Source: Streptomyces sp. MMG1533
GTDB lineage: Bacteria; Actinomycetota; Actinomycetes; Streptomycetales; Streptomycetaceae
Assembly: GCF_001279775.1 (NCBI RefSeq)
Contig: NZ_LGDG01000284.1
Span: 95,536 to 159,535, forward strand
Direction: 5' to 3'
DNA: 64,000 bases
Part shown: one piece after another, positions 33,943 through 42,078 of the stretch
How the letters are laid out: each line of letters begins with the position of its first letter
Position numbering within the stretch: the stretch's first letter is position 1
Made by a program: the position numbers and the translations under genes
The notes under the pieces: model-generated
What the model saw: only the letters and a program-made list of their open reading frames with translations
The model's database searches: none
What the model was told of the DNA's origin: nothing

Positions 33943-35769
33943 TTGCCGAGCAAGTCTTCCGCGCGTCTCGCCGCGCTCACCGTCGCCGCCGTCTGTTCCG
34001 CGGCGTCCACCGTCGTGCTCACCTCGCCCGCGCACGCGGACTCCGTGAGCATCCATGACATCCAGGGCACGACCCGGATATCCCCGTACGCCGGCAAGGC
34101 GGTCACGGACGTGGCCGGAATCGTCACCGGCGTCCGCACCTACGGTTCCTCCAGGGGCTTCTGGATCCAGGACCCGAACCCGGACGCCGACCCCGCCACC
34201 AGCGAGGGCGTCTTCGTCTTCACCAGCTCCGCCCCGAAGGTCGCGGTCGGCGACGCCGTGACCGTCTCCGGCACCGTCTCGGAGTACGTCCCGGGCGGTT
34301 CCTCCTCCGGCAACCAGGCGCTGACCGAGATCACCAAGCCGACGGTCACCGTCGTCTCCAGCGGCAACGCGGTCCCGGCCGCCACCGTCGTCGACGCCAG
34401 GTCGGTGCCGAGCGCCTACACCCCGGCCGGCGACGGTGCCGCGAGCGGCTCGGTCAACGCTCTGACGCTGCAGCCGAAGAAGTACGCCCTGGACTACTAC
34501 GAGTCCCTTGAGGGCATGAACGTCCAGGTCGCCGACACCCGTGTGGTGGGCGCCACCGACCCGTACACCGAGCTGTGGGTCACGGTGAAGCCGCGCGAGA
34601 ACAACAACCGCCGCGGCGCCACGCTCTACGGCTCCTACGAGTCGCAGAACACCGGCCGGCTCCAGATCCAGTCCCTGGGCGCGACCGCCGACTTCCCGAC
34701 CGCGAACGTCGGTGACGTCCTCACCGGCACCACGGCGGGCCCGCTGGACTACAACCAGTTCGGCGGCTACACCCTGGTCGCCAACCGGATCGGCACGCTG
34801 AAGAGCGCCGGCCTGGCGCGCGAGACCACCGAGAAGCAGAAGAAGGGCGAGCTCGCGGTCGCGACGTACAACGTCGAGAACCTCGACCCGAGCGACGCCA
34901 CCTTCGAGGAGCACGCCTCCGCGATCGTGCACAATCTCCGGTCGCCCGACATCGTGTCCCTGGAGGAGATCCAGGACAACAACGGCGCGACGAACGACGG
35001 CACGGTCGCCGCCGACCAGACGGTGACCAAGCTGATCGACGCGATCGTCGCGGCCGGCGGCCCGGAGTACGACTGGCGCTCGATCGACCCGGCGAACAAC
35101 ACCGACGGCGGCGAGCCGGGCGGCAACATCCGCCAGGTGTTCCTGTTCAACCCGGAGCGGGTCTCCTTCACCGACCGCGCGGGCGGCGACGCCACGACCG
35201 CCGTCGGCGTCACCAAGGAGAAGGGCAAGGCCGCGCTGACGGTCTCCCCGGGCCGCATCGACCCGACGAACACCGCCTGGAACAGCAGCCGCAAGCCGCT
35301 GGCCGGCGAGTTCGTCTTCCGTGGGAAGACGGTCTTCGTGATCGCCAACCACTTCAACTCCAAGGGCGGCGACCAGGGGCTGACCTCGCAGTACCAGCCG
35401 CCGGTGCGCAGCTCGGAGACCCAGCGCGCCCTCCAGGCGACCGCGGTGAACGCGTTCGTGAAGGACATCCTGGCGACCCAGAAGAGCGCGGACGTCATCA
35501 CCCTCGGCGACATCAACGACTTCGAGTTCTCCGGCACCGCCGAAATCCTGGAGAGCGACGGAGCGCTCTGGTCGGCGATCAAGTCGCTGCCGAAGAGCGA
35601 GCGTTACTCGTACGTCTACCAGGGCAACGCCCAGGTCCTCGACCAGATCCTGGTCAGCCCGTCGATCCGGCGGTCCTGCGACTTCGAGTACGACAGCGTG
35701 CACATCAACGCGGAGTTCAACGACCAGATCAGCGACCACGACCCGCAGGTACTGCGGTTCGAGCCGTAG
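33943..35769 (+). CDS. Secreted endonuclease/exonuclease/phosphatase-family protein
   Basis: 608 residues from a TTG start, chosen because GGAGGG (33931-33936) lies 6 nt before it; upstream ATGs lack such a site. Signal peptide to about residue 31 (TSPAHAD). An N-terminal OB-like domain (IHDIQGTTRISPYAGKAV) is followed by an EEP catalytic domain with VATYNVENLD, SLEEIQDNNG, HFNSKG, LGDINDF and SDHDPQVL, the metal and phosphate-binding set of the DNase I/exonuclease III fold. Probably an extracellular nuclease or phosphodiesterase that may help scavenge phosphate, given phoX nearby (inference). Confidence 0.9.
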   Translation: MPSKSSARLAALTVAAVCSAASTVVLTSPAHADSVSIHDIQGTTRISPYAGKAVTDVAGIVTGVRTYGSSRGFWIQDPNPDADPATSEGVFVFTSSAPKVAVGDAVTVSGTVSEYVPGGSSSGNQALTEITKPTVTVVSSGNAVPAATVVDARSVPSAYTPAGDGAASGSVNALTLQPKKYALDYYESLEGMNVQVADTRVVGATDPYTELWVTVKPRENNNRRGATLYGSYESQNTGRLQIQSLGATADFPTANVGDVLTGTTAGPLDYNQFGGYTLVANRIGTLKSAGLARETTEKQKKGELAVATYNVENLDPSDATFEEHASAIVHNLRSPDIVSLEEIQDNNGATNDGTVAADQTVTKLIDAIVAAGGPEYDWRSIDPANNTDGGEPGGNIRQVFLFNPERVSFTDRAGGDATTAVGVTKEKGKAALTVSPGRIDPTNTAWNSSRKPLAGEFVFRGKTVFVIANHFNSKGGDQGLTSQYQPPVRSSETQRALQATAVNAFVKDILATQKSADVITLGDINDFEFSGTAEILESDGALWSAIKSLPKSERYSYVYQGNAQVLDQILVSPSIRRSCDFEYDSVHINAEFNDQISDHDPQVLRFEP

Positions 35770-35790
35770 CCGCCGACCGGTTCGCAGTGC

Positions 35791-36531
35791 TCAGGGCTGG
35801 CTGAACACGCCGTTCAGCCAGCCCTTCCAGGCTGCCTCGTCCGCCGCCGCGTCGGCGCCGGGCGCGAAGTCGTGGACGCTGATCCCGACCGGGTAGCTCC
35901 AGTGGTTGCGCCCGAAGAAGCGGATCAGGGCGTCGTCGGTACGCAGCCCGATGAAGTACGGGTTGCGGAAGTCCAGGACGGCGTCCAGCACTCGGCCCTC
36001 AGGGCCACGGACCTGGACGGGCGCCCCTTCGGCGGTGTCGTCCGAGAGGCCGAGCGCCCGGCCGACGACGGCGAAGGCGTCCGGCGTCTTGGACGCGTCG
36101 GGGCCGTCGAAGGTGGTGAAGGCGGCTGTGCGGGGCGCGAAGTGGAGCAGGTACTGGCGCAGGGTCGCCATGTAGAAGTCCGTGTGCTTGCTCGCGCCGT
36201 CGTACTGGTTGTCCCAGTCGTCGACGAAGATGCCGCTGTGCACGTAGCGCACCCAGGCGCGCCGGCCGTCGTCACGCGGTTCGATCGTGTAGTCGAGCTG
36301 GTTGAGGGTCTGTTCGGAGATGCCCTCTACGTCCTCGACCCGGTTGGTGTAGCGGTGCGGCGGGTCCCAGGCGGTGACCGTGGAACCGAAGGGGCCCTTG
36401 CCGCCCTCGCGCGGTTCGGGGGCCTCCATCGGCCACAGCCAGCCGTCGGTCCCGGCGGTGATGGCCTCCCACACCTGCTGCGGTGAGGCGTCGACCTCAA
36501 ACTCGCGGGCGATCTCGAATTCCTTGGACAT
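35791..36531 (-). CDS. SRPBCC/AHSA1-domain protein
   Basis: 246 residues. The START-like fold is seen in EFEVDASPQQVWEAITAG, GSTVTAWDPPHRYTNRVED and a central amphipathic helix; a second partial unit may fill the C-terminus (LDAVLDFRNPYFIGLRTDDA). It lies 16 bp after an ArsR-type regulator, the common pairing of AHSA1 proteins with their HTH partner. Ligand unknown. Confidence 0.85.
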   Translation of the reverse strand: MSKEFEIAREFEVDASPQQVWEAITAGTDGWLWPMEAPEPREGGKGPFGSTVTAWDPPHRYTNRVEDVEGISEQTLNQLDYTIEPRDDGRRAWVRYVHSGIFVDDWDNQYDGASKHTDFYMATLRQYLLHFAPRTAAFTTFDGPDASKTPDAFAVVGRALGLSDDTAEGAPVQVRGPEGRVLDAVLDFRNPYFIGLRTDDALIRFFGRNHWSYPVGISVHDFAPGADAAADEAAWKGWLNGVFSQP

Positions 36532-36547
36532 GGCGGGCTCCTGAGAA

Positions 36548-37171
36548 CTACTCGTGCGGTTCCGATGCAGGTCGGGCGGCGTCGCCCGTGGGCTTGAGCG
36601 TGGGATGGACGGCGACGACGATCCGGTGATCGCGGCCCTCCTCCGTATCCGGGGCGTCGTATTTGCGGATCAGCGCGCTCACCCCGGCCGTCAGCTCCTG
36701 GATGAACGCGGCCCGGTCGGCGGCCGAGGCGAAGCGGACCTCGCCGTCGAGCGCGTACGTCGCCAGCCGCTGCCGGGCCTTCGCCGCGCCGGTGATCAGC
36801 GAGCCGACGTCACGGACGAGCCGGGCGCCGAGCGCGAGCAGCCAGCGCGCGGAGAGCTGGTCCCGGAAGCGGTCCGGGTCCGGCTGCACGGCGGCGAGGG
36901 CGAGCGGCGAGATGACGTACGACGCGGCGGTCGCCCGCATCAGCCGCTCGGTGACATTGCCCTTGCGGCGCTCGCCGGCCAGCTCGACCAGGCCGTGCCG
37001 CTCCAGCGCCTTCAGGTGGTAGTTCACCTTCTGCCGGGGCAGTTCGACCTTGCCGGCCAGCATGGCCGCCGACGCGGGGCCTGCGGCCAGCTCGGCGAGC
37101 AGCCGGGCCCTTATGGGGTCCAGGGAGACGGCTGCGGCCTCGGGGTCCTCGATCACGGTCACGTCCAGCAT
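36548..37171 (-). CDS. ArsR-type HTH transcriptional regulator
   Basis: 207 residues. Winged HTH at about 15-85 (LDPIRARLLAELAAGPASAA, LPRQKVNYHLKALERHGLVEL). The C-terminal half is helical. First gene of a two-gene unit with the SRPBCC protein; a 10-bp inverted repeat 15 bp upstream is a good autoregulatory operator. Confidence 0.88.
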   Translation of the reverse strand: MLDVTVIEDPEAAAVSLDPIRARLLAELAAGPASAAMLAGKVELPRQKVNYHLKALERHGLVELAGERRKGNVTERLMRATAASYVISPLALAAVQPDPDRFRDQLSARWLLALGARLVRDVGSLITGAAKARQRLATYALDGEVRFASAADRAAFIQELTAGVSALIRKYDAPDTEEGRDHRIVVAVHPTLKPTGDAARPASEPHE

Positions 37172-37185
37172 GGATCCAGCGTCTC

Positions 37186-37225
37186 ACCGAACACTTTTTT
37201 TGTCCAGACGATTCCAGTGTTCGGT
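37186..37225 (-). promoter_or_regulatory. 10-bp inverted repeat, candidate ArsR-type operator
   Basis: ACCGAACACT and AGTGTTCGGT (37186-37195, 37216-37225) with a 20-bp centre containing a T7 run. It lies in the regulator's promoter. It could also terminate the upstream monooxygenase gene. Confidence 0.5.
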
Positions 37226-37238
37226 CGACCCTCCGGGT

Positions 37239-37922
37239 TCACTCGGGCACGAGGCCGAGGGCGTGGTCGTAGCGCCTGCCCGTGAAGCCCTTCACGCCCG
37301 GGTACGACCGCACCCGTTCCCACTCCTCGTCTACCGGCACGGCGATGGCCTTGTCGTACGCCTCTGCGGTCTCCCACTCCGCGTAGTTGAGGACGTGGGT
37401 GCCGTCGCCGGCGAGATGGAAGTGGGCGGCGATCAGGCCGCGGTGGGCGACCGGGCCGGGGTCGGTCCGCAGCAGGAGGTCGATCCAGTCGCGGCGCCGC
37501 TCGGCCGTGCCGGGCTCGAAGTCGATCCGCACGGCCACGATCAGGCCGGGCACACGATGGTCGCAGGCGGCGCGCTCCTCGCTGCGGTAGTACCGGTACC
37601 GGTTCAGTTCGACGCGCTCGATGCCCGGTACGGCGGTGTCGATCTCGTCGTTGCGTTCCTGGCGGTGAGCCTGCACGAAGGCTTCGTAGGCCTGCTCGCT
37701 CGCCCACTGCGAATGGTGCATCAGCGTTTCACCGTCGTGGCCGGTGTAGACGTGGTAGCCAAGCAGATCGGCGGCGGGCCAGGGCCTGTGCTCCCAGGTG
37801 TGCGCGATCGCCTCGACGGCCGCCTTCTGCCGCTCGGGAGTGGCCACGCGCCAGGTGCTGAAGAAGGGGGCGCCGACGTCGGGGCGGGTGAGATCGGGGT
37901 GGGCGTCGGTACGGCGGGTCAC
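37239..37922 (-). CDS. Protein with two antibiotic-biosynthesis-monooxygenase (ABM) domains
   Basis: 227 residues, start GTG 37922 preceded by GGAGG. Two ferredoxin-like ABM repeats: one around PFFSTWRVATPERQKAAVEA with LMHHSQWASEQAYEAFVQAH, the second around IVAVRIDFEPGTAERRRDWI with VLNYAEWETAEAYDKAI. The paired domains likely fold as an internal dimer. ABM proteins include cofactor-free monooxygenases and haem-degrading enzymes; which applies is unknown. Confidence 0.82.
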   Translation of the reverse strand: MTRRTDAHPDLTRPDVGAPFFSTWRVATPERQKAAVEAIAHTWEHRPWPAADLLGYHVYTGHDGETLMHHSQWASEQAYEAFVQAHRQERNDEIDTAVPGIERVELNRYRYYRSEERAACDHRVPGLIVAVRIDFEPGTAERRRDWIDLLLRTDPGPVAHRGLIAAHFHLAGDGTHVLNYAEWETAEAYDKAIAVPVDEEWERVRSYPGVKGFTGRRYDHALGLVPE

Positions 37923-38035
37923 GGCGGGCCTCCGTCGGTCGGTACGGGATGCGTGCACCGACCACCCTTCAACCTCAACCAAGATTCAGGTCAAGTCCGC
38001 GATTCGGGGCGGGAATTCGGGAGACCCGGCTGGTC

Positions 38036-39106
38036 ATGGACGAGAAGGCCGAATGGGCCGAGAGGGACGAGCGGATCGAGAAAGACGAGCGGGACGAGAA
38101 AGACGAGCGGGACGAGAAGTCGGAGCAGCCGGAGAAGGCGGAGAAGTCCGAGAAGTCCGAGAAGGACAGCCCTTCCGAGTTGCCCGCGCGGTCGTGGCGG
38201 GCGGTGGTGTGGCGCACGCTGAAGGAGTTGCTGGACGACGAACTGGCCGACCGTGCGGCCGCGTTGACGTACTACGGCGTCCTGTCGCTCTTCCCGGCGC
38301 TGCTGGTGATGGTCTCTCTGCTGGGCGTGCTGGGACAGCGCGCGACGGACAAGATCCTCGACAACATCGGGGACCTCGCCCCGGGCCCCGCCCGGGACAT
38401 CCTGCGGGACGCGGTGGTCCAGCTCGGCGACAGCGGCGGCACCGGCAGCGTGTTGGCCGTCCTCGGCCTGCTCTTCGCCCTGTGGTCGGCGTCCGGGTAT
38501 GTCGCCGCGTTCATCCGTGCGTCCAACGCGGTGTACGACCTGCCGGAGGGCCGCCCGGTGTGGAAGCTGACGCCGCTCAGGCTCGCGCTGACCGTGGTGC
38601 TGATGCTGATGCTGGCCGCGAGCGCGCTCATCGTGGTGTTCACGGGGCCGCTGGCCGAGCGGGCCGGCACCACGATCGGGATCGGTGACGAGGTGATCGC
38701 GGTGTGGGACGTCGCGAAGTGGCCGGTACTGCTTCTGCTGGTGATCCTGATGATCGCTTTGCTGTACTGGGCCGCCCCCAACGTCCGTGGCCGCGGCTTC
38801 CGTTGGATCTCCCCCGGCAGCGTCCTCGCCACCCTGATCTGGCTGGGCGCGTCCGCCGGTTTCGCCCTCTACGCGGCCAACTTCGGCTCGTACAACAAGA
38901 CATACGGCACGTTGGCGGGCGCCATCGTGTTCCTGGTCTGGCTCTGGTTGACCAACATCGCGATCCTCCTGGGCCTGGAGTTCGACGCCGAACTGGCCCG
39001 CGAGCGGGCGATCACGGACGGCCGTCCGGCGACGGAGGAGCCGTACGTGGAGCCGAGGGACACGAGGAAGTGGCCCGCGAGGTTGCGGGCGGCGCGGGGA
39101 AAGTGA
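38036..39106 (+). CDS. YihY/BrkB-family membrane protein
   Basis: 356 residues. The first 50 are extremely charged with repeating DERDEKDERDEK and SEKSEK patterns, then DRAAALTYYGVLSLFPALLV (the family signature), six membrane helices, and SYNKTYGTLAGAIVFLVWLW near the end. The family, once called ribonuclease BN, consists of inner-membrane proteins of unclear transport function. The charged leader is built from short repeats and may vary in length. Confidence 0.88.
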   Translation: MDEKAEWAERDERIEKDERDEKDERDEKSEQPEKAEKSEKSEKDSPSELPARSWRAVVWRTLKELLDDELADRAAALTYYGVLSLFPALLVMVSLLGVLGQRATDKILDNIGDLAPGPARDILRDAVVQLGDSGGTGSVLAVLGLLFALWSASGYVAAFIRASNAVYDLPEGRPVWKLTPLRLALTVVLMLMLAASALIVVFTGPLAERAGTTIGIGDEVIAVWDVAKWPVLLLLVILMIALLYWAAPNVRGRGFRWISPGSVLATLIWLGASAGFALYAANFGSYNKTYGTLAGAIVFLVWLWLTNIAILLGLEFDAELARERAITDGRPATEEPYVEPRDTRKWPARLRAARGK

Positions 39107-39178
39107 CGGGAAGAGTGACGGGGAGGGGTGACGACGTCACCCCTCGGCCGACCGAGCCGGGTGGCGGGTGAGTACAGG

Positions 39179-39215
39179 CCGACGTCACCGGAGGCAAAGC
39201 CCCAGGTGACGTCGG
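39179..39215. terminator. Hairpin, first of two between convergent genes
   Basis: Perfect 11-bp dyad CCGACGTCACC / GGTGACGTCGG (39179-39189, 39205-39215) downstream of brkB. Confidence 0.65.
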
Positions 39216-39224
39216 CACCAACGC

Positions 39225-39266
39225 CGGGAGCCGGAGTCCCCCACCCAAGGGCAACCCCGGCTCCCG
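39225..39266. terminator. Hairpin, second of two between convergent genes
   Basis: Perfect 10-bp dyad CGGGAGCCGG / CCGGCTCCCG (39225-39234, 39257-39266), just beyond the DUF3618 gene end on the minus strand. Confidence 0.65.
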
Positions 39267-39276
39267 ACCCCAACCG

Positions 39277-39699
39277 TCACCGTCCGTGACGCCGCCTTAC
39301 CACCCCCACCGCGACCACCGCACCCACCGCCGCCGCCCCCACGACCAGCACCGGTCGCGGATGACGTGCCCCGACATGCACGGCGGTGCGGACCGGCCCG
39401 GGCAGGGTGTGCTCAACGGCCTGCCCCGCATGGCTCGCCCGGTCCTGGACCGTGTGCCCGGCCTGCGCCGCACTGCTGCGCAGCTGCACCGTCATCGCGC
39501 CCGCCTTGTCGCGGAGGTCGGCGGCCCTCGCCTGGACACGACCCTTCACATCCACCATTTGGGCCAACTCCTCAACCGTGTCGCCGAGTTCGCTGCGGGT
39601 GCGTTCAATCTGCCGGCGCAGCTCGTCGGGCCCCTTGGCGCCGACATCCTGCGCGGCCTCGCCGCCCGACTCGTGTCCCTGCGCTGCCTTGTCGGTCAT
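39277..39699 (-). CDS. DUF3618 membrane-associated protein
   Basis: 140 residues. The family signature PDELRRQIERTRSELGDTVEELAQMVD is at 24-50, a helical middle follows, and one membrane helix (VLVVGAAAVGAVVAVGVV) precedes a basic end. ATGA overlap with the holin-like gene. The function of DUF3618 proteins is unknown; they are often next to holin-like proteins, as here. Confidence 0.85.
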   Translation of the reverse strand: MTDKAAQGHESGGEAAQDVGAKGPDELRRQIERTRSELGDTVEELAQMVDVKGRVQARAADLRDKAGAMTVQLRSSAAQAGHTVQDRASHAGQAVEHTLPGPVRTAVHVGARHPRPVLVVGAAAVGAVVAVGVVRRRHGR

Positions 39700-40115
39700 C
39701 GGTGCGCCCTTTCCCTGATCTCCTCGACGTCGGCCCTGACGCTGCCGAGCGCTTCCTCCGGCGTGGGCGGTGCGGCGCGCCGCAGCTGGGCGCGGCCGGT
39801 CGCCGCGAGCAGGCCCGCGAGTGCGAACAGGACGGCCGTCACGATGAGCGCCGCCGCCCAGACGGGAAGCGTCAGCGAGAGCGCGGCGGCGGCCGTGGCG
39901 GCCAGGGCGAGGAAGCCGGCGTAGGCGACGGCGCCCGCGGCGCCGATGAGCCCGCCGCCGCGTCCTGCGCGACGGCCCTTCTGCGCGAGCTCCACCTTGG
40001 CGAGGGCCACTTCCTGTCGTACGAGCCGGGAGAGCTGTTCGGTGGCCTGTCCGACGAGGTCGCCCACCGAATGATGTTCGTCATGTACCGGCCTGGGGGC
40101 CATGGTCCCGGTCAC
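39696..40115 (-). CDS. Phage-holin-superfamily (DUF1469-type) membrane protein
   Basis: 139 residues from GTG 40115 (GGAGG 7 nt upstream). An N-terminal amphipathic part (SVGDLVGQATEQLSRLVRQE, VALAKVELAQKG) is followed by two helices (GAVAYAGFLALAATAAAALS and LIVTAVLFALAGLLA). Chromosomal members are not phage lysis genes; they accompany DUF3618 proteins and may act at the cell envelope. Confidence 0.85.
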   Translation of the reverse strand: MTGTMAPRPVHDEHHSVGDLVGQATEQLSRLVRQEVALAKVELAQKGRRAGRGGGLIGAAGAVAYAGFLALAATAAAALSLTLPVWAAALIVTAVLFALAGLLAATGRAQLRRAAPPTPEEALGSVRADVEEIRERAHR

Positions 40116-40167
40116 GGTTCCGCCTCCTCTCGGTATCGGACCCCCCGAGTACCCTGACCTGCCCCCG

Positions 40168-40878
40168 CTACCCCTGCGGCCCGCCTCCCGGACCGTGCTC
40201 GCCGAGCCGGGCCAGCTGGCTCTGGAACCAGTCGAGCCGCGCCTGCAACAGGGCGGCCTCCGCGACCAGTTCGGGCACCCCGAGCCCCTCGGTCGCCCCT
40301 GGACCGACGACCGGCGGCAGCCCGCCCCCCGCCGGCCGTAGGCCGTCCCCCGCCACCACCCGCAGCCCCTCTCCGGCCAGCCGGGCGAACCCTGCCGGCG
40401 AGACGGACGTACGGCCGCGCAGGCACCCCGCGCAGGAGGGGGCCAGCGCGCACCACCCCGGTCTGCCCCAGCCGGCGTCGGCCAGCGCCGCCGCGACCGC
40501 GCCGCAGGCGCACGGGCCGACGGTCGCCGTGCGGACGCGCTGACGGGCGTACCGGAAGCCGCGCTCGAAGCGGATGTACCGGCCGAGCACGGAGACCTCG
40601 AGCAGGACGGCCGTACGGTGCTCGGCCGTGCACAGCAGCGCCTCGGCCGTCGTGCGGTCGTGCACGCAGTGGAAGCCGCAGTCGCAGCGGCGGTGCGGTG
40701 CCCGGTGGCGCAGGCCGTAGACGCAGGACGCGTCGGCCAGGACTCCGTACGGCAGCGCGCCGCCCAGCGACACACCGGTGAACCCGGCCCGGGCGCCGTC
40801 CTGGGACAGCACCGGGTGGGCGATCTTGTATCCGGTCGGCGGCTCCGTCGGGCGTTCCTCGGGGAGCCGCAGTCTCAT
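40168..40878 (-). CDS. Cysteine-rich hypothetical protein
   Basis: 236 residues. Cysteine/histidine groups RRCDCGFHCVHD, GPCACG and APSCAGCLRG suggest metal binding. The rest is Ala/Gly/Leu-rich with a helical tail LLQARLDWFQSQLARLGEHG. ATG overlaps the stop of a 45-residue gene. I know it only as an actinobacterial protein type without function. Confidence 0.75.
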   Translation of the reverse strand: MRLRLPEERPTEPPTGYKIAHPVLSQDGARAGFTGVSLGGALPYGVLADASCVYGLRHRAPHRRCDCGFHCVHDRTTAEALLCTAEHRTAVLLEVSVLGRYIRFERGFRYARQRVRTATVGPCACGAVAAALADAGWGRPGWCALAPSCAGCLRGRTSVSPAGFARLAGEGLRVVAGDGLRPAGGGLPPVVGPGATEGLGVPELVAEAALLQARLDWFQSQLARLGEHGPGGGPQG

Positions 40879-41012
40879 CGGGCGGCCGGGACCTCTTCGG
40901 GCGCCTTCAGTTCCTTGAGCTCCTCGATCTCCGCGCGGAGCTCGAGTTCCTCCTCGTGGACCTGCGGCCGCTCTTCCGCGACTCCGGTGGCGAGTGCCTT
41001 GCCGAGCTTCAT
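40875..41012 (-). CDS. Small Glu/Lys-rich coiled-coil protein
   Basis: 45 residues from ATG 41012 (GGAGG 4 nt upstream): a short basic start MKLGKALATG then an acidic helix EEELELRAEIEELKELKAPE that should form a coiled coil. It overlaps the next gene by ATGA (40875-40878) and so is probably co-translated with the cysteine-rich protein. Confidence 0.65.
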   Translation of the reverse strand: MKLGKALATGVAEERPQVHEEELELRAEIEELKELKAPEEVPAAR

Positions 41013-41187
41013 GACGCCTCCCATGACCAGGGACCGATGACCGTCCTGGCCATGGTGACCCATGAGGGACCGACTTGCACATAGGGCCTGCGATCGACGC
41101 AGACCTGAAAACCTCTCAGCATCACTTAGCGATACCTCGTAGAAGAATTAAGTGGAGCTTCACTGTCGGCGCGCCGAGACTACCCCC

Positions 41188-42078
41188 ATGACGACACCTC
41201 GCCCCTTCGGCCGCACCCTCTGCGCCATGATCACGCCCTTCACCGACGCCGGCGCGCTCGACCTCGACGGCGCGCAGCGGCTGGCCGACCGACTGGTCGC
41301 GGAGGGGTGCGACGGGCTCGTCCTGTCGGGTACGACGGGTGAGTCGCCGACCACGACGGACGCGGAGAAGGCCGCGCTCGTCACGGCCGTACGAGAGGCG
41401 GTGGGCGGGCGGGCGTCGATCGTCGCGGGTGTGGGCACCTTCGACACCCGGCACACCGTCGAGCTGGCCCTGGCGGCCGAAAAGGCGGGCGCGGACGGCC
41501 TGTTGGTGGTCAGCCCGTACTACAGCAGGCCCCCGCAGGACGCCCTGGAGGCGCACTTCCGGGAGGTCGCGGACGCGTCCGGGCTGCCCCTCGTGCTCTA
41601 CGACATCCCGGGCCGCACCGGCACCCGGATCGAGCCGGACACCATGATCCGCCTCGCCGAGCATCCCCGGATCGTCGCGGTCAAGGACTGTTCCTACGAC
41701 TTCCTCGGCGCCCAGAAGGTCCTGGACCGCACGGAGTTGGCGTACTACGCGGGCTGCGACGAGCACAACCTCGCCCTCTACGCGGTGGGCGCCGCCGGAT
41801 ACGTCAGCACGGTCGCCAACGTCGTTCCGGCCCGGCTCCGTGCGGTCCTGGACGCGTTCGAGGCGGGCGACACCCCCGTGTCCGCCCGCCTCCAACAACG
41901 GGCCACGCCGCTGATCGAGTCGATGATGTCGGCGGGCCTTCCCGGCGCGGTTACCGCCAAGGCCCTCCTCAACGCACTCGGCCTGCCGGCGGGCCCCGTC
42001 CGTGCACCGCTGCGACCCGCCGACCGCGAGACGGTCGACGGGCTGCTGGCGGCGTACGAACAGCTCATGGCCGCCTGA
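41188..42078 (+). CDS. dapA: 4-hydroxy-tetrahydrodipicolinate synthase
   Basis: 296 residues, class I barrel with GTTGESPT loop, Y in VLYDIPGRTGT and Schiff-base K in RIVAVKDCSYD. This is the DapA pattern, unlike the two catabolic paralogues at 7305 and 12223. It condenses pyruvate with aspartate semialdehyde in lysine/diaminopimelate synthesis; dapD lies 2 kb away. The ATG has no obvious ribosome site; a dyad CACTTA/TAAGTG (41123-41154) sits upstream. A longer GTG start at 41152 is possible. Confidence 0.85.
   Translation: MTTPRPFGRTLCAMITPFTDAGALDLDGAQRLADRLVAEGCDGLVLSGTTGESPTTTDAEKAALVTAVREAVGGRASIVAGVGTFDTRHTVELALAAEKAGADGLLVVSPYYSRPPQDALEAHFREVADASGLPLVLYDIPGRTGTRIEPDTMIRLAEHPRIVAVKDCSYDFLGAQKVLDRTELAYYAGCDEHNLALYAVGAAGYVSTVANVVPARLRAVLDAFEAGDTPVSARLQQRATPLIESMMSAGLPGAVTAKALLNALGLPAGPVRAPLRPADRETVDGLLAAYEQLMAA

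Noticed and set aside
39696..40115. Phage holin as a sign of a prophage
   Set aside because: The protein is a chromosomal holin-superfamily member paired with DUF3618; no other phage genes, integrase or attachment sites occur here.
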